Source: Isoetes taiwanensis
Lineage: Eukaryota; Streptophyta; Lycopodiopsida; Isoetales; Isoetaceae
DNA: 64,000 nt
Reading direction: 5' to 3'
NCBI GenBank assembly: GCA_021234155.1
Contig: JAJEKV010000136.1
Span: 1,428,001 to 1,492,000, forward strand
Position numbers and translations under genes: made by a program. Positions 11,966 through 21,735 of this stretch are shown here, one piece after another; positions within the stretch are counted from its first letter, which is position 1; each line of letters starts with the position of its first letter. The notes beneath the pieces were generated by a model. The model had not been told where the DNA came from and searched no databases. It worked only from the letters and a program-made list of their open reading frames with translations.

Positions 11966-12174
11966 TATATATGTATACCGGAAATGCACTTTCCATAAAA
12001 GTTTTGAATATGAAATATACTTTACACCAAACACATTCGAATATATTGTGTTCTTATATCAAGATTATTGGTTACGTAATGCGTATTGTTTTTTATATTA
12101 TGTGTATGGTTTGCTATACTTGCAATAATTTGTATGTATATACCGATCAATAATTTAGGTGTGTATAAATAGAT

Positions 12175-12462
12175 ATGCATCAAATTGGCAAACCATCGGC
12201 TTTTGGGTCTCCATATACGCTTGTTATTATGGCACATTCTATTACCTGCAAGATGAACCATGCGGACCTCTGCAGGTGTCGCGAGCTAGAAATAGAACTT
12301 CAGGACTGGCTTGATGTCGTTGCTATGAATCCCGTCCGCTTCTATCCTGATCCCTTTGATGTTGTAATCCATCTTATATGGAATCCAGAGCATGGTTTGT
12401 TCATGATCGACAGGATCTCAGCACCGCCTGCATCGCCTGTCGACGATGAATCGGATTAGTTT
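12175..12462 (+). CDS. Small ORF at the tail of E1, also present in E2
   Basis: Open frame of 94 codons containing MNHADLCRCRELEIELQDWL, DVVAMNPVRFYPDPFDVVIH and LIWNPEHGLFMIDR. The corresponding E2 region (960-1240, minus) is recognisable but frameshifted. Preservation between the two copies suggests real coding use, perhaps as the last exon of the long gene that ends 210 bp upstream or as a separate small protein. No signal peptide or membrane segment. I do not recognise the family. Confidence 0.4.
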
Positions 12463-12504
12463 TTTAGGTTTACTTTCCATTATAACGCGTTATTCATGCC
12501 AAGA

Positions 12505-12525
12505 AAATCGCGCCACGCGCGATTT
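12505..12525. repeat. GC palindrome near the E1 right end
   Basis: A near-perfect 21-bp palindrome with the core ATCGCGCCACGCGCGAT. The matching copy in E2 is at 874-894, at about the same distance (230-330 bp) from its element end. Confidence 0.8.
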
Positions 12526-12728
12526 AAACCACGAAAATCTCTGTTTTGTAACTTGCTTGCTGTTATTTATTCGTAAAGCACTACAATTTCAATGTTTAGA
12601 TTTCGTTGTCGTCCGTGATCATGACGGTACGAATTAATAAGCAATTTCCTACTTTTTATATTGCCAACATTCTGTCATAATATGGGTCATTTGCATCGAA
12701 TATTTGAATGCCTTTGCATTTTGGAATT

Positions 12729-12760
12729 AGACATAATCCCAATTTAATTGAATGATGGTT
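12729..12760 (-). repeat. Right terminal inverted repeat of E1
   Basis: Identical to the 32-bp E2 end and in right-end orientation. The 270 bp before it match, in inverted orientation, the first 350 bp of E2, apart from a block of about 80 bp present only in E2 (around 585-680). This shows that E1 and E2 belong to one family and lie head to head. Confidence 0.88.
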
Positions 12761-14201
12761 ACTCCTGAATGGTGAGAATGACTCTCCTGGTTCACGCCTT
12801 CTTAGACAAGCTCTTGGTCACTGTATCCCTCTAGGCAAGAAGGCTGTCAAACCAGTCCTACCTTGGGCTTTACTTCAGACTCTGCAGCCTTTTCCAAGTG
12901 CTTCTCCATTTTTGCGTGGCTTGTTGGCAGCATGGGAGGCAGTCAGACATCTTTTCTGGCCACGCCCCTCTATCCACGCCCTATTGGAGACTCCATGGTG
13001 GTGGGCACCACTGCCTCCAGACCCCTCAGCACCTCCATCGGCACCCTCAGTTCATCCCCTTACACAGAGACGATGGGTTCTTGCAGGTGTTGTCTCTATT
13101 CAAGCATGGTATGAGGAGGGTCGCCTACTGTGAATTTCAGGCAAAGTTCCTGCTCTCTCGTTGGGATGTATCTCTATGGGAGAAGGTCACAGAAAATTTG
13201 CCTCTTATAGTGCAAGTTGGTGTTGCTGAAAGGGTGCCATGGGATTGTCATAAAAATATTCACAAAGGCAAGCAATTTGTCAGATCAGTATATCGCCTTC
13301 TTTTAGCAGATCTATAAATTTCTTGCCTTCCTTTGCTTGCTGCAATAGCAGAACTTACAATTGCTCTTAATAGCTAATTTCCTGTTTCTAGGAGTAAAAA
13401 GTATATATATTATGTAGCTTTTGCATTGGACTGTCTGCACTTTTACCAGGATTTTCAACGTCTGTAAAAATATCCATTTTTATATCTAAAGGAATCTTAC
13501 TTCAAACACGTGCAATTTGCTTGACATATTATGCTTTGACAAATATAATTGCACACAATATGCTTTGAAAAATACAATTGCACACAATACTGAATTCCGT
13601 CTTATCCACAGGTGCCTGCGGGTTAATGCCTTTTGACATCGCTATGATCCTCGCATATCTGCAGTATGTCCGCTCTGTCTTTCGGACATTGAGACTCTTG
13701 AGCATTGTCTCTTTGATTGTCCTGAGGTTCAACCAGCGTGGTCCTCGGCTACAAGGTTGTTTAACAAGACATTGACATTGGATTTTAGATGCATCCTTTT
13801 GGCATCCTATCCCAACGCATGGCCTCCAAATAAACAAAGGGCATTTCATCTTGGTTCGGTTGGCTCCTATGGTCGATATGGGAGCGCGTCGCGCATTCCC
13901 ACATCTTCGGGGCATTTATTCATCCGCACCACGGTGTTATTACGGTGGGCCCGAAAAAAGATATTGACAGCTACGAGTGTTCCTCCCTTGACTCAGAACT
14001 GGTGGAACGCATCTGGATTCAGTATGTTCGCATTGATTCTTATCATTAGTCTCTTATTCTGGAGTAAGTACATTGTGCTTCAGGCTCGTGCTCCTGTGGC
14101 ATCTTTGTGTGCTTATGCAGTTAGATGAGACATGTAAATTTTGTACTTTGTCTCTGATTAATAAACTTTTTGGCTTTCGTCCTTAAAAAAAAAAAAAAAA
14201 G
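12761..14201 (+). mobile_element. LINE A: 3' end of a non-LTR retrotransposon with poly(A)
   Basis: The sequence encodes, across frameshifts, the region downstream of a LINE reverse transcriptase. A zf-RVT-like segment (CPLCPSDIETLEHCLFDCPE, about 13660-13730) shows the C-x2-C ... H-x4-C pattern of the zinc-binding domain found in plant LINE polyproteins. A 16-bp A tract at 14186-14201 marks the 3' end. The left limit is the E1 terminus, and E1 seems to have inserted into this LINE. No reverse transcriptase is visible on this side. Dead copy. Confidence 0.65.
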
Positions 14202-14204
14202 AGA

Positions 14205-14683
14205 GAATGCAGAAGGTTATATATACAGGGTGGAAGCAGAAAAAAGAGATTGAATGGAGAATTTGCCGATCTATAGCCAGTCAAAGAAGCTAAGATGAAG
14301 GGGCATAAATCAAAGGTTAAGATGAAGAGGCAAAATGGAAGGTTATGATGAAGAGGTTGGAATGGAGGGTGAAGATTATGAGGTGCAAGGTATTTAAGAT
14401 TTTTGAGGGACACGAGTTCCTCCTCTCCCCCTGATCCAAGATTCTTGAGAGGGTTCAGAGACCTCTCTTGATCATGGATTCAGAGGCCCTCCATGTTTTA
14501 GAGGCATGGAGGGCTAATTGCATTGTATTTCCTTCTCTTATTTTTATAGATTGAAGATTATTTTGGGCCCAAGATTTTTCTTTGAATCTCTCTTATTCTT
14601 TATCTTGCAGCATCAAATTTGATCCTAATTTTTGCCTTTGAGGCCACTTGTTGGGGATTGTGGGAAAATTCCGCCAACAGAAT
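14205..14683 (+). mobile_element. LTR fragments: copia LTR piece fused to a second LTR
   Basis: 14205-14283 matches the copia 3' LTR at about 29930-30008 in the same orientation. From 14275 to 14683 the sequence matches, inverted, 18080-18485, which I take to be a second LTR type (LTR-B). LTR-B ends in a self-complementary TGTTGGGGATTGTGGG ... CCGCCAACA. The fusion point cuts both LTRs, so this is a recombination or nested-insertion scar. Confidence 0.55.
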
Positions 14684-15259
14684 GGAGGTCCTACTGAGAT
14701 CTGATGTTTCCCCAGATCATTTTAGTGCTGCAAATTTATTTGGAGCAGTCATTGTTTATAGATTTATTTGGAGCGGTCTTTGTTCATTTCGGTTGCTTCT
14801 GGACTTACCTAGGATTCTATTATTTTTTAGGAGGAGAGTCGATGAATCTTATGTACTTGGAAGACTGTTGATGATGAAGACCTGCATGTGCTCTCTCCGT
14901 TTCTTCTCTCTCATTGGGATAATGCAAGGTTCTGCTTCAATATATTTAAGGAGAGTTCGCTATTGCCAGCTCTCCATGATTTATCTGAAGAAAATTGCTC
15001 CACTCCATTTTTATCCCTGATCTCTGCACTGTTGGCTCTGCTCTTACTAGTCGAAAAACTTGCTCTTGCTTCATAGTTTTTCCATTGCTCTCAATCCTTG
15101 CCTTTACCACAAAATCCTACATATCCGCATCTCCCATTTCTACTGGCCGTTTGTAACAAGCACTTGCTTGCTAAACCAGTAACAAACAGAAAAAAGAGAT
15201 GAAGATTTGCCATAGCCATTTTCTTCTGCCGGATTCCTGCCAAGCCTCTGTTTTTTGTT
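14684..15259. other. No gene recognised between LTR pieces and copia half-element
   Basis: Overlapping ORFs without family features. Part of 15090-15259, read on the minus strand, probably continues the copia integrase-RT linker. It shares gcaagtccgacgg/caggtccggcag and ggctatggca-type words with the RT half at about 27970-28040. Confidence 0.4.
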
Positions 15260-15600
15260 CTAAACCGTCGGACTTGCAGAAAAAAGAGCCATGATTTGTT
15301 CAAATTCAGGTTCATCACTAGTAATATTTCTTCTATTTCTCCCTTGTTCATCCCTACCATATGGTAAATCTCCTAACTTTGCTTCTTTTATAAGTCTTTC
15401 AACTTGTGTTTTCCTCTTTCTTCTGACTGTTATTTCCTTGTTGTCATGATTGTCATTGTTAATCTGCTGAGAATGATCAAGTTCCTGTTGTACATCTTCT
15501 TGTTGCACATCAGCATCTCGGTTAATCCCATCATCTTCTTCAATGTCAAATTTCACACCCTTATATTCAGTGTGTTCCTCCTTAACCTTATGCCCCTTTC
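15260..15600 (-). pseudogene. copia integrase-RT linker, frameshifted
   Basis: Continues the integrase in another frame: Lys/Glu/Asp-rich, with VQQEDVQQEL repeats and RNRRNITSDEPEFEQIMALF. Such acidic linkers normally precede the reverse transcriptase, but here the element ends or turns into unrelated sequence. The related RT half starts at 28050 on the plus strand. Confidence 0.6.
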
Positions 15601-16565
15601 TTATATCTGTGTTTGTATAATACATTTTCATTGAACAAGACGTCTCTACTAATAGTGATTGCTTTGTTTTCTGGATTATAGATTCTATATCCCTTGGATT
15701 CCTCATCATACCCTACTACAAAACCAATCTCAGCCTTATCATCCAATTTTTTCCTCAGTTCTTTGGGTATGTGAGAATATGCTAAGCATCCATATACCTT
15801 ATACTTGTCAAAATTGACTTTTGTATTAGGATTCCATAACAAACAAGGCAAGTTTCCACCAATGCTAGTGGAGGGCAAATTATTCTGAATTTCCACACTT
15901 GTCTTTAATGCTTCTTCCCACAAGTTGCTAGGTAGACCACTCTGCTTCAGCATAGATCTTACAGCATCCAATATTGTTCTGTTTTTCCTTTCTGACACAC
16001 CATTCTGCTGAGGACTATGTCTGCATGTTAATTGCCTTTTAATGCCATGCTTTAAACAATATAATCTGAATTTATTAGATAGGTGTTCTCCACCTCTATC
16101 TGATCTAATGCATTTTAGTTTATTTCCAGTTTCTCTTTCAGATTCAACTACAAACTGTTTAAATGCTTGTAGTGCTTGAGACTTGGTTGCTAATGCATAA
16201 GTTTTGCACTTTCTGCTGTAATCATCCGTAAAGGTAATGAAGTACCTTTTATTTGTCCTACTTTTAATATTCAAGGGACCACAAAGATCTGTGTGCACCA
16301 GTTCAAGCACTTGAGTTGCTCTGGTTTTTCTTTTGGTGAAAGGCAATCTGTTTAGCTTTCCTAAAGCACATCCTTCACATATAAAATGGTCTGAGTTTTT
16401 GCTACAGAATATCCAGCCTTGTTTGATCAAATGCTTGAGATTTTTGCTGTTAGTATGTGCTAGACGATTGTGCCATAATTGTAGCCCTTCTTCTTTGATT
16501 GTATTAATGCTCACAACATTATTCATTGCAAATAGATTTCCAATTCTGGTAGCTCGAAATTTCAA
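15588..16565 (-). CDS. copia integrase
   Basis: A 325-codon frame with an HHCC zinc-binding N-terminus (HNRLAH ... CEGCALGK). The retroviral-type core follows: first catalytic Asp in VHTDLCGPL, second in TFTDDYSR, and the HSPQQNGVSERKNRTI block with the catalytic Glu. The end is GFVVGYDEESKGYRIYNPEN, typical of copia elements. It inserts element cDNA into the genome. The frame shifts near 15600 into the linker (MMRNPRD-containing ORF, 15709-15260), where HKVKEEHTEYKGVKFDIEED continues the polyprotein. The start is a break in the polyprotein, not a true initiation codon. Confidence 0.9.
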   Translation of the reverse strand: MKFRATRIGNLFAMNNVVSINTIKEEGLQLWHNRLAHTNSKNLKHLIKQGWIFCSKNSDHFICEGCALGKLNRLPFTKRKTRATQVLELVHTDLCGPLNIKSRTNKRYFITFTDDYSRKCKTYALATKSQALQAFKQFVVESERETGNKLKCIRSDRGGEHLSNKFRLYCLKHGIKRQLTCRHSPQQNGVSERKNRTILDAVRSMLKQSGLPSNLWEEALKTSVEIQNNLPSTSIGGNLPCLLWNPNTKVNFDKYKVYGCLAYSHIPKELRKKLDDKAEIGFVVGYDEESKGYRIYNPENKAITISRDVLFNENVLYKHRYKKGA

Positions 16566-16656
16566 TTCATCTTTGAGGAAAATATTACATGCATTGAGTC
16601 AAAAGTGACCTTATAGCCTAGGTCTACCAATTGACTAACTGAAATCAAGTTCTTGA

Positions 16657-17895
16657 TTATCGTGTACACAAAAACACATTCTGGATATTTACAATGTCAC
16701 CATTCAGATCCTCAAGCTGCAGCAACCCCCTACTCTGAATTTTCTGAAGAGCTCCATTACCAACTTGTATATTTCTTGAATTTGCATTTGTAAGATTCTT
16801 CAAAAGATCAGTAGATTGCACTACTGATCGTTCAGCTCCACTATCAACTACCATATAATCAGATTTGTCAGATTTAGTTTTGTCAAGAGTAGCAAATTCA
16901 TTAAATACCTCATCATCTTCATCTTCAGAATTTGCCATGGACTTTTCCTCATGTTCTTCAGTCACAAAAGCTTTTTCATAGCTTCTTCCTCTTCCTCTAT
17001 TGGAAGACCTGCCACCTCTGCTATCAGATCTTCCTCTTCCCCTCCCATAATTTTTTGGAGTTGGGCATTTAGAGGCTACATGACCTCTCCCCCCACATGT
17101 GTAGCAGTTAAATTCTTTCTTCAATTTAGGGCATTCATTTTTATAGTGACCTTGCTCATGGCAATGATAGCAAGTCACTTTCTTCTTGACAACTAATACT
17201 TCAGGTTCATTAGACTGTTGCCTTAATATTTTCTTTTGTTCCCATTCAGTTCTCAAACAATTTTCTGCTTCCTCTCTTGACCTACAAGTATTTCTAATGA
17301 ACAAGGTCAAATTTTCATTATCCACAGCCCTGGATATTTGCAATACTTGACTTCTGTCTGAGATATGCACAGTTGCTTCAGCAAGGTCTGCTATAAGATT
17401 ATCAAATCTATCAAAGAACCCTGAGACATCCTCATCTTCTCCTAATTTTAACCCTCTTAGCTCATTTTCAAGCAAATCAATTTGGGAGGATGTTTTATCT
17501 TCATAGTGTTTTAGCATATACTTCCACATATCTCGTGGACTCAAACCCCTCAATTTCAACCTAATTGTAGGGCTTACCTTGCAAGATATGATTCCTTGAG
17601 CCTCCTTAGCTTTGGTGTACAAGGATTTACCTCCAGAGCTACTGCCCCCTGCTGTGCCTCCTGCACCTGCACTCTGTGAAGTCTGACCTGCACCTGCAGC
17701 ATTAATAGAGCTTGATGAATTAGAACCAGACCGGGTCAGCACCCCTGCAGTAACATTTCCCTGGGGATCCACTAAATCCCATAAGTCTTCAACTTCCAAG
17801 ATATGCACTATAGCGTCCTTCCATACTTGGAATCCAGGACCTCCAGCATACACATCTACAGTGTTGAGCAAGCTTGTTCCAAATCTGCTAGACAT
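16657..17895 (-). CDS. gag: copia gag with two CCHC zinc knuckles and protease active site
   Basis: An intact 412-codon frame starting MSSRFGTSLLNTVDVYAGG 8 bp after the primer-binding site. A Gly/Ser/Ala-rich insert lies near residues 50-90. The UBN2-type gag core follows (LRGLSPRDMWKYMLKHYED ... LKLGEDEDVSGFFDRFDNLI). Two zinc knuckles (CYHCHEQGHYKNEC and CYTCGGRGHVASKC, about residues 241-277) bind nucleic acid. An Arg/Gly/Ser-rich tail and an aspartic protease site VVDSGAERSVV near residue 348 follow. It packages the retroelement RNA and processes the polyprotein. The frame breaks near 16657; integrase continues in another frame. Confidence 0.88.
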   Translation of the reverse strand: MSSRFGTSLLNTVDVYAGGPGFQVWKDAIVHILEVEDLWDLVDPQGNVTAGVLTRSGSNSSSSINAAGAGQTSQSAGAGGTAGGSSSGGKSLYTKAKEAQGIISCKVSPTIRLKLRGLSPRDMWKYMLKHYEDKTSSQIDLLENELRGLKLGEDEDVSGFFDRFDNLIADLAEATVHISDRSQVLQISRAVDNENLTLFIRNTCRSREEAENCLRTEWEQKKILRQQSNEPEVLVVKKKVTCYHCHEQGHYKNECPKLKKEFNCYTCGGRGHVASKCPTPKNYGRGRGRSDSRGGRSSNRGRGRSYEKAFVTEEHEEKSMANSEDEDDEVFNEFATLDKTKSDKSDYMVVDSGAERSVVQSTDLLKNLTNANSRNIQVGNGALQKIQSRGLLQLEDLNGDIVNIQNVFLCTR

Positions 17896-17902
17896 AATAC
17901 TA

Positions 17903-17915
17903 GCTCTGATACCAC
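17903..17915 (-). promoter_or_regulatory. copia primer-binding site
   Basis: The minus strand reads TGGTATCAGAGC directly after the LTR end (LTR ends ...CTTAACA at 17916). This is the usual plant copia primer site, complementary to the 3' end of initiator methionine tRNA. Confidence 0.85.
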
Positions 17916-18643
17916 TGTTAAGAATTGAAGATCACACACTTAGTAGAATTACAACTCTTTTGAATTATATGTCTAGCAAGATTCTTCTTTACAACTTTTC
18001 TTTCAAGCACTAAGGGAGCCAAGATATGGTCACTAATCCCTTATGCATTATCTAGACATATACTTAAAGTGTACAAGCTGTTGGCGGATTTTTCCCACAA
18101 TCCCCAACAAGTGGCCTCAAAGGCAAAAATCAGGATCAAAATTGATGCTGCAAGATAAAAAATGAGAGAGATTCAAAGAAAAATCTTGGGCCCAAAATAA
18201 TCTTCAATCTATAAAAATAAGAGAAGGAAATACAATGCAACTAGCCCTCCATGCCTCTGAAACATGGAGGGCCTCTGAATCCATGATCAAGAGAGGTCTC
18301 TGAACCCTCTCAAGAAGCTTGGATCAGGGGGAGAGGAGGAACTCGTGTCCCTCAAAAATCTTAAATACCTTGCACCTCATAATCTTCACCCTCCATTCCA
18401 ACCTCTTCATCATAACCTTCCATTTTGCCTCTTCATCTTAACCTTTGATTTATGCCCCTTCATCTTAGCCTTCTATTTTCACCTCTTTATCTTAGCCCTC
18501 TATTTTCACCTCTTTATCTTAGCCATTTAAAATAATAAACATCCCAAAGGCCCTTATAAATCTAGGCCCTTAGGTTACAAATACTCCTTCACGCCCCCTT
18601 TTTTCTTATGTTGACCGGGTGCCAAAATCCCGGTCAACATCTC
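17916..18643 (-). repeat. copia 5' LTR end with a nested LTR-B
   Basis: 17916-18080 is the 3' part of the copia LTR and matches 30165-30330. At 18080 it is interrupted by a block that starts, on the minus strand, at about 18643 with TGTTGACCGGG and ends with CCGCCAACA (TG...CA). This is about 564 bp, probably a solo LTR of a second family (LTR-B). Its inverted, truncated copy is at 14275-14683. The rest of the copia LTR is not found to the right. Confidence 0.55.
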
Positions 18644-18711
18644 GCCCAAACAAAAAATGGGCCGGTCCCCTCGGCCCAAATGCTTCAAATTCTTTTTTTC
18701 CATTTGAGTAC

Positions 18712-18935
18712 AATGATTTGGAGGTTTTAGGGTGTACTCCAACACCATAGAATAATAATAAAACTTTGGAGGTTTTAGGGTGTACTCCAACACCATAGAA
18801 TAATAATAATATTTGGAGGGTGTACTCCAACACCATATAGTAATAATAATATTTGGAGGTTTTAGGGTGTACTCCAACACCATAGAATGATAATAAAACT
18901 TGGAGGTTCTAGGGTGTACTCCAACACCAAAATAT
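18712..18935 (-). repeat. Five tandem units with a GGTGTACTCCAACACC hairpin
   Basis: Units of about 40-52 bp share ttggaggttttagggtgtac and ccatagaataataataa. Each carries a short hairpin (GGTGT ... ACACC). One unit lacks part of the gttttag block. The minus-strand ORFs across it repeat GVGVHPKTSK and are repeat artefacts. Confidence 0.85.
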
Positions 18936-19517
18936 AACTTGTAGTGTGTACATAAGCATACATCTATACTATGTAACAACACCATAATGATATGTGCCAT
19001 GAGAAAGATATAGAAGAGTAATGATAAGTTTGGCCTTGGGGTACGGTTTAAATGCATGGGGCAATGGTCTTAGAGATATGGGCACGCCCAAACAAAATGT
19101 GTGAAGGTGCAAATTATATCAAGAATGCAAAGCAAGGAATGTAATAAGTTAAGATATAAACGTGGGGCCATTTAAGGGCAAGCAACAAAATATAGCATGT
19201 GGCCATAAACGTGACAAAAAGTTGGTAAGAAAAGGTAAATATGGCAAAAAGTGGTAAAAGGTGTTTAAGCAAATGTGTCAAGAAACTAATAAAAAGGGTG
19301 GTTTAAAAAAACAAATACAAAGAAGGATAGATAGGAAAAACAAAATAAAACAACGTGCTGCGCACGAAGGGTTGCCCTCCGGTGGCCCGAGAGTGTGTTT
19401 TCATGTTTCTTGTTGTCTTTTCATTTTCATGGTTCTTGTTCGGTCATTTCTTATGTCGGGGCTTATTAATGGTTTGAACAGGGAATTTTATTATGAATTG
19501 TACATGGACCAAGAAGA
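18936..19517. other. No gene recognised
   Basis: AT-rich sequence with a loose gtaaaaagtggtaaaaggtg repeat near 19215-19265. It ends at the microsatellite-like 3' tail of LINE B. I see nothing else. Confidence 0.5.
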
Positions 19518-21735
19518 ATGAGAATGAGAATGATTTTTTATCGTCCACTGAGGCCAATCAGCCTATGGGACCCATAAGGAGCGCAACAAACTTATTACTG
19601 TCCGGGTTAAAAAACCCCCGCCCCGAAGGGTTTTCGAGGGAAAAACCGTGGCAGTAATAAGAATGCTGTCAAATTGTACAAGTATACATCAATGTATATA
19701 TACATGTCAAGTGTGTGCCCGAGGACATAGCTGATCTCGCATGTCCATAACCTCCTGAAGGTATGATCCCAGCACCCGTACGGATGCTGTGCTCAATATC
19801 ACATGTAACGGCTGGCCAGGGCCCGACCAACCTCGGCATAGCGTCCGAATTTGATCATATCTTTGGGCAACTTTGAAGGGTATGAGATTCATCTTCAATG
19901 ACTCCCATTTGGCAAATTGATGCTGAGGCTTTCCCCGGCGTGGCTCACCAATCCATCCGCCCGCCTCAATTCAAGATGATGTGCCCTCGCTGAATGGAGG
20001 CAATGAGTCTGCGCCTTTTCATGGGCAAGTGGGTGCGCAGGTAGCATTGCGGGCCTCGCTCCAATGTGGGATTTATGTGGCGCCGGTAGTGTCTTTGTCT
20101 TGACATGTTCAAGGGCATTGGCATCCCAAAGCTTCTTTGAGGAAGCAAGCGTCAAGATATTGCCTCAAGCTATGGCGATCCGCCTCTGTTGCACATGCAT
20201 GCACCTCGTGCTCCGCACATTCCATCTAGCCAACCATTGAGCTCTCTTTTTCCCTCCAAAGGGCCTTGAGACAGCCATGCCCCCGTGCCATGATATAAGC
20301 TAGTTTAGGGAGATGAGCATCGGCCCATATTGACCACCTTCAAAATAGACAATGTGGCAATCAAGGGCCAGCCTCAAGAAGAGGCAAGAATCCTGTCTCT
20401 AGAGAATTTGATATGGGACTGTGGACTTCACCCCTAGTGCTCGTACTAAGAAGGCTTTACGACCTCGCCCAAGTCATTCCAAGTAGCAAGTGATACTACT
20501 GGTCCCCATACTTCCACCCCGTATAAAAGGACAGGCTCTACTAAGACCTTGAACAGGTGTGATTGATGGGCCCAATCATACAACTCCGCTCTATGACTAT
20601 TGTTTTGCATTGCATATAGTGCCTTCCGGCCGGCCGTCACTTTAGCGTATGGATGTGTCCCAAAGCATAGTAGAAGGAAACTCCACTCCCAAATACTTGT
20701 ATGTGGATGCAACTTCCACATTCTGGCCTTGGTAACTGAAGGAGGGGATCCTCGGCTGACGTGAAGATGATATGAAAACCACCTTAGTCTTGGCCAGTTG
20801 ACGCATATATCGGGCCGCTAAGGATCAATGTGTCCACGGCATCGAGATGTCGCTGCATGTCCGCTGGTGTGTAAGCTAGGAGGTCCACATCATCAAGATA
20901 TATTAACCTGTCGATGATCCGATAGAGAATGTGAGCTCCATCGCCCCCATTATTAGCAAGCCGCCTCTCCAATTGATCAATGTAAAGCCCAAACAATGTT
21001 GGGGAGAGAGGGCATCCCCGACGAAACCCTCGATACTACTATCAAATGGTTGGCTTGTCTCGCCGCAAACCGACCAACATCTTTCATATAGCTTCGTACA
21101 TCGTGATTTACGCAAATCTGGCTGAAACCCCAAATTGCCTGCGGTCTTGCCCATAGTTTTTCCCCGAGGCACATTGTCAAACGCCCAAAAATCCACAAAG
21201 AAACAATATAGATCCCGGCGGGTTCCCTCCGGTCTTCAATCGAGTTCGCGAACGTGAAGATGTGGTCAATGGTTGAGTGCCGGGTCTGAATCTGCCTGGT
21301 GAGGGCCGCACCTCTGTTGCCTCTGCCCGGCTTCGTCAAACTGCTGCTCGAGAATCCCGCAAGCGGTTTTGCAAACACCGAATCGACCATGATTGTTCGA
21401 TGGTGGGCCGGGCGCGCTTGGGTCACCCGCCTTATAGATGGGAACAACTCGCTATTGGTCCACCGCGGTGGAAGCCTTTCTGTAATGCCTTGTTGAACAA
21501 AGGCGGTCAGCTCTGTTGCCTCTGCCCATTTCGTCCAATCACGCCGAGAATCCCGACAGCGGTTTTGCAAACACCGAACTACCGGCCATGATTGTTCGGT
21601 GATTAGGTACGGGCGGTGTGGGTCACCTGCCTTATAGATGGGAACAACTCTGCTATTGGTCCACTGCAGCGGGAAGCCTTCCTGTAATGCCTTGTTGAAC
21701 AAGGCGGTCAGCAGGAAGAGGCTTGCAAAGCTCAG
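19518..21735 (-). pseudogene. LINE B: reverse-transcriptase part of a non-LTR retrotransposon
   Basis: On the minus strand the 3' tail is at 19518-19555 (gacgataaaa then cattct-type repeats). The decayed reverse transcriptase lies upstream: STIDHIFTFANSIEDRREP, ARQANHLIVVSR, GLYIDQLERRL, IYLDDVDLLAYTPADMQRHL (YADD box as YLDD) near 20890, and VLVEPVLLYGVEVWG near 20530. The same proteins, differently damaged, are in LINE C and LINE D. A 200-bp stretch is duplicated in tandem (about 21340-21520 and 21540-21720). Dead copy, 5'-truncated. Confidence 0.8.
19600..19648 (-). repeat. Conserved 3'-UTR hairpin of LINE B
   Basis: The minus strand contains AAAACCCTTCGGGGCGGG, a C3-UUCG-G3 mini-hairpin embedded in longer pyrimidine/purine arms. 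It sits about 80 bp before the 3' end. The same element is in LINE C (35810-35843) and LINE D (56948-56985). Confidence 0.7.

Larger units (their letters stand above)
1..12760 (+). mobile_element. E1: outer DUF7869/methyltransferase-like DNA transposon, right part only
   Basis: Seen: the sequence ends at 12760 with the same 32-bp terminal repeat that bounds E2, in right-end orientation. Removing E2 (545-10735) and one copy of its GCTAT duplication joins 1-544 to 10741 onward in one reading frame (Gly-Tyr-Val-Gly-Arg-Glu). E1 is therefore an older copy of the same family, on the opposite orientation, into which E2 jumped. The left end and transposase of E1 lie outside the window. What follows 12760 reads as the inside of a LINE coding region, so E1 probably inserted into a LINE; the matching left flank cannot be seen. 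Confidence 0.75.
15260..18080 (-). mobile_element. Ty1/copia element, 5' half (LTR end, PBS, gag, protease, integrase)
   Basis: On the minus strand the order is LTR 3' portion (18080-17916), primer-binding site (17915-17903), gag with protease site and integrase, then the integrase-RT linker, where the element stops. The order PR-INT before RT is that of Ty1/copia. The RT-RNase H half of the same family is 10 kb away at 28050-29620 on the opposite strand. The two halves are either two partial copies or one element split by an inversion. Confidence 0.8.

Noticed and set aside
12898-13317. 139-codon plus-strand ORF
   Set aside because: It mixes LINE A frames; LINE-like similarity lies in the overlapping frame at 12912-13133.
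18575-19057. Minus-strand ORF with repeated GVGVHPKTSK
   Set aside because: It runs through the tandem repeat 18712-18935 and only reflects the repeat.
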